Source of the DNA: Poronia punctata
Taxonomy: Eukaryota; Ascomycota; Sordariomycetes; Xylariales; Xylariaceae
DNA: 10,317 nt
Assembly: GCA_022579005.1 (NCBI GenBank)
Contig: MU402027.1
Location: 1 to 10,317, forward strand
Direction of reading: 5' to 3'
Each line of letters opens with the position of its first letter. The first letter of the stretch is position 1. The position numbers were made by a program, and so were the translations under genes. The notes beneath the pieces are model-generated. The model was not told the origin of the DNA. It was given only the letters and a program-made list of their open reading frames with translations, and did no database searches. Of this stretch, positions 8,670 through 10,317 are shown piece by piece.

Positions 8670-10317
8670 CTTTTAGCTGCTAGCTTAATATTTTACTATT
8701 AAAAAAATATATAAAAAATATTTAAATTACTTTTAATTTTAAAAAAATAAAAGCAAAGCTTAATTAATATTTTAACTTTATTTATAAAGTAGTAAATAAG
8801 TAATAAAAACTTATTATAAAAAAGCAAATAAAGTTATAAAAATAGTATATAAATATAATTATAACTTAAAATAATATTAAACGTTTATTAAACATTTTAA
8901 TTTATACTTTTAACTTTACTTAAAAAAAATATATTTATAAAAACTTTATTAATAAAAAATATAAAAAGCTTTAAAGCATAGTAAGTAATATTATAATAAA
9001 TGTTAAGCGTTTTAATAAAGTAGCAAATAGCTTTAACTTATATATTAATAAACTTGCTTATTATAAAAAAGCTACTATATATAAAGTAAATAACTTTAAA
9101 TATAGCTTTAAAAAAGTAGCTAAAAAAACTGCTTAAGCATATAATTAAGCTTAATAAGTTAAAAAAGCTATATTTAACTAAACTATACTTACTAACTTTA
9201 ACTTTTATAGCTAAAAGTATACTATAAAAGCTTTATTGCTTATTTAAAGCTAAAATATTATAAGCAATAATATAGCTTAAAGCTAAAGTTAATACGTAGT
9301 TAATATAGCAACTATTATAATATTACTATACTAAATTTAAACTTAAACTAAACTAGCTTTAAAATTTTATTTAAAAAATAAAAAAAGTATATAAAATGCT
9401 TACTATTTATTTTTAGCTAAAAGCATTTTAATATTAAATAATAGCTTTAAAAATAGCATTAGTATTAAATTTATAATGCTTTAGTACTTTTAAAAGCTTA
9501 CTAGCACGTTAACTAAAATATAGCTACTAAATAATACTTTAAATTTTTATAAAAACTAAAGTATTAGTTATATAGCAATACTATAAAAAGCAGCTATTAA
9601 AGCAATATTTTTAAACGCTTTTTTTAAAGCTAACTTATTATATTTTAAATTATATAAAGCAAAAAATAAAATTACTATTTTATTATAGTTATGCTTAGTT
9701 TATGCTAATTAAATAGTTTTTTTAAAGCTTTAAAAGATTTAGTACTAGCTATAATAAGCACTAGTACTATATTAGCTATAAGCAACTTATATTATAATAA
9801 AAATAAATAGTAATTTTAAAGCGTTAGTAAACTTTTTATATTATTAAAACGTTTTTAAATAAATTAATTTACTTAAAAACATAATATAAATTATAAGTAA
9901 TAATAATATATTATATAAGCTATTTATTTTATTTATAAACTTTATATATAAATTTAATAAAACTATAATTATTTTTATATAGTATATAAAAAAAGCATTT
10001 TTTAGCTTATTATTAAATATAATATATATATTATAAACTTAAAAAATTATTTATAATAAAATTTATAATAAGTTACTTTTTATTTAAGTATACCTTTGCT
10101 TAATAATAAACATATTTAATAATAGCTAAATAGTTAAAAAAATAATATATTAAGCAAAGCTTATAGCTTATATAAATATTAAATTAACTATATATAAGCT
10201 TAATATAACTAAAAAACCTTTACTTATACTAAATATAATAAATATAATAAATACTTATTTAAGCTATATTAATAATAGTAATAACTTAATAAAAAAACTT
10301 TAATTAACTATTTTTAA
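8670..10317. other. RIP-type degraded AT-rich DNA, no gene
   Basis: The severe AT-rich pattern returns, with TAA/TAG in all frames, scattered GCT, AGC, ACT and AGT, and almost no TpC or GpA. If the relic is a pogo-type element, the rest of its catalytic domain and its far terminus should lie here, but I could not recognise DDE motifs or a terminal inverted repeat. A short period-9 repeat (AAATATAAT, about 2.4 copies) sits at 10231-10252 and is unremarkable in this composition. Confidence 0.7.

Noticed and set aside
1..10317. Mitochondrial or plastid DNA, suggested by the very low GC
   Set aside because: No organellar protein, rRNA or tRNA gene is present, and stops saturate all frames. The loss of specific dinucleotides points to directed C-to-T mutation instead.
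1..10317. Intergenic DNA of a naturally AT-rich genome (for example anaerobic gut fungi, Plasmodium or Dictyostelium)
   Set aside because: Simple AT bias would not spare ACT/GCT while removing CpA and TpC. The GC-balanced MITE also suggests a genome of ordinary composition. Not excluded outright.

Overview
The window looks like nuclear DNA from a filamentous ascomycete, inside an AT-rich heterochromatic block degraded by repeat-induced point mutation (RIP). Nearly all of it is about 15% GC by hand count of bases 2041-2160. Surviving C is almost always in ACT or GCT, and surviving G in AGT or AGC. CpA/TpG is depleted: 10 CA+TG against 30 AC+GT in bases 1-600. Stop codons TAA and TAG crowd every frame, while I saw no TGA in the AT-rich DNA. 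No intact protein gene, rRNA or tRNA is visible. The taxonomic call is an inference from composition and from the one mobile element; species cannot be read from this window.

Layout: 1 to about 3440 is heavily degraded AT-rich DNA without a gene. About 3440-3830 is a strongly T-skewed tract with a 17-T run, followed by more degraded DNA to about 7713. From 7714 to 8223 the DNA is slightly less degraded. One frame there resembles, distantly and through nine stops, the N-terminal DNA-binding half of a fungal pogo/Fot1-type (Tc1/mariner superfamily) transposase. It is split at 8223 by a sharply bounded, non-degraded 393-bp element (8224-8616), and the same frame can be picked up on the far side. 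From about 8670 to the end the DNA is degraded again.

The 393-bp element is the clearest feature. It has 78-bp terminal inverted repeats (73/78 matching, the outer 48 perfect), TA duplications at both ends, GC-balanced DNA (28/60 in 8281-8340) and no credible gene. It is a non-autonomous MITE-type transposon of the TA-targeting class. Each end holds a nested palindrome flanked by two copies of an AGGGGGTC(T)ACA motif, probably transposase-binding sites. It lacks the RIP pattern of its host DNA, so it either arrived after the RIP or escaped because it is short.

A further point is that TpC/GpA is depleted even more than CpA/TpG in the degraded DNA (0 TC and 1 GA against 30 CT in bases 1-600). 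Textbook CpA-directed RIP alone does not explain that.
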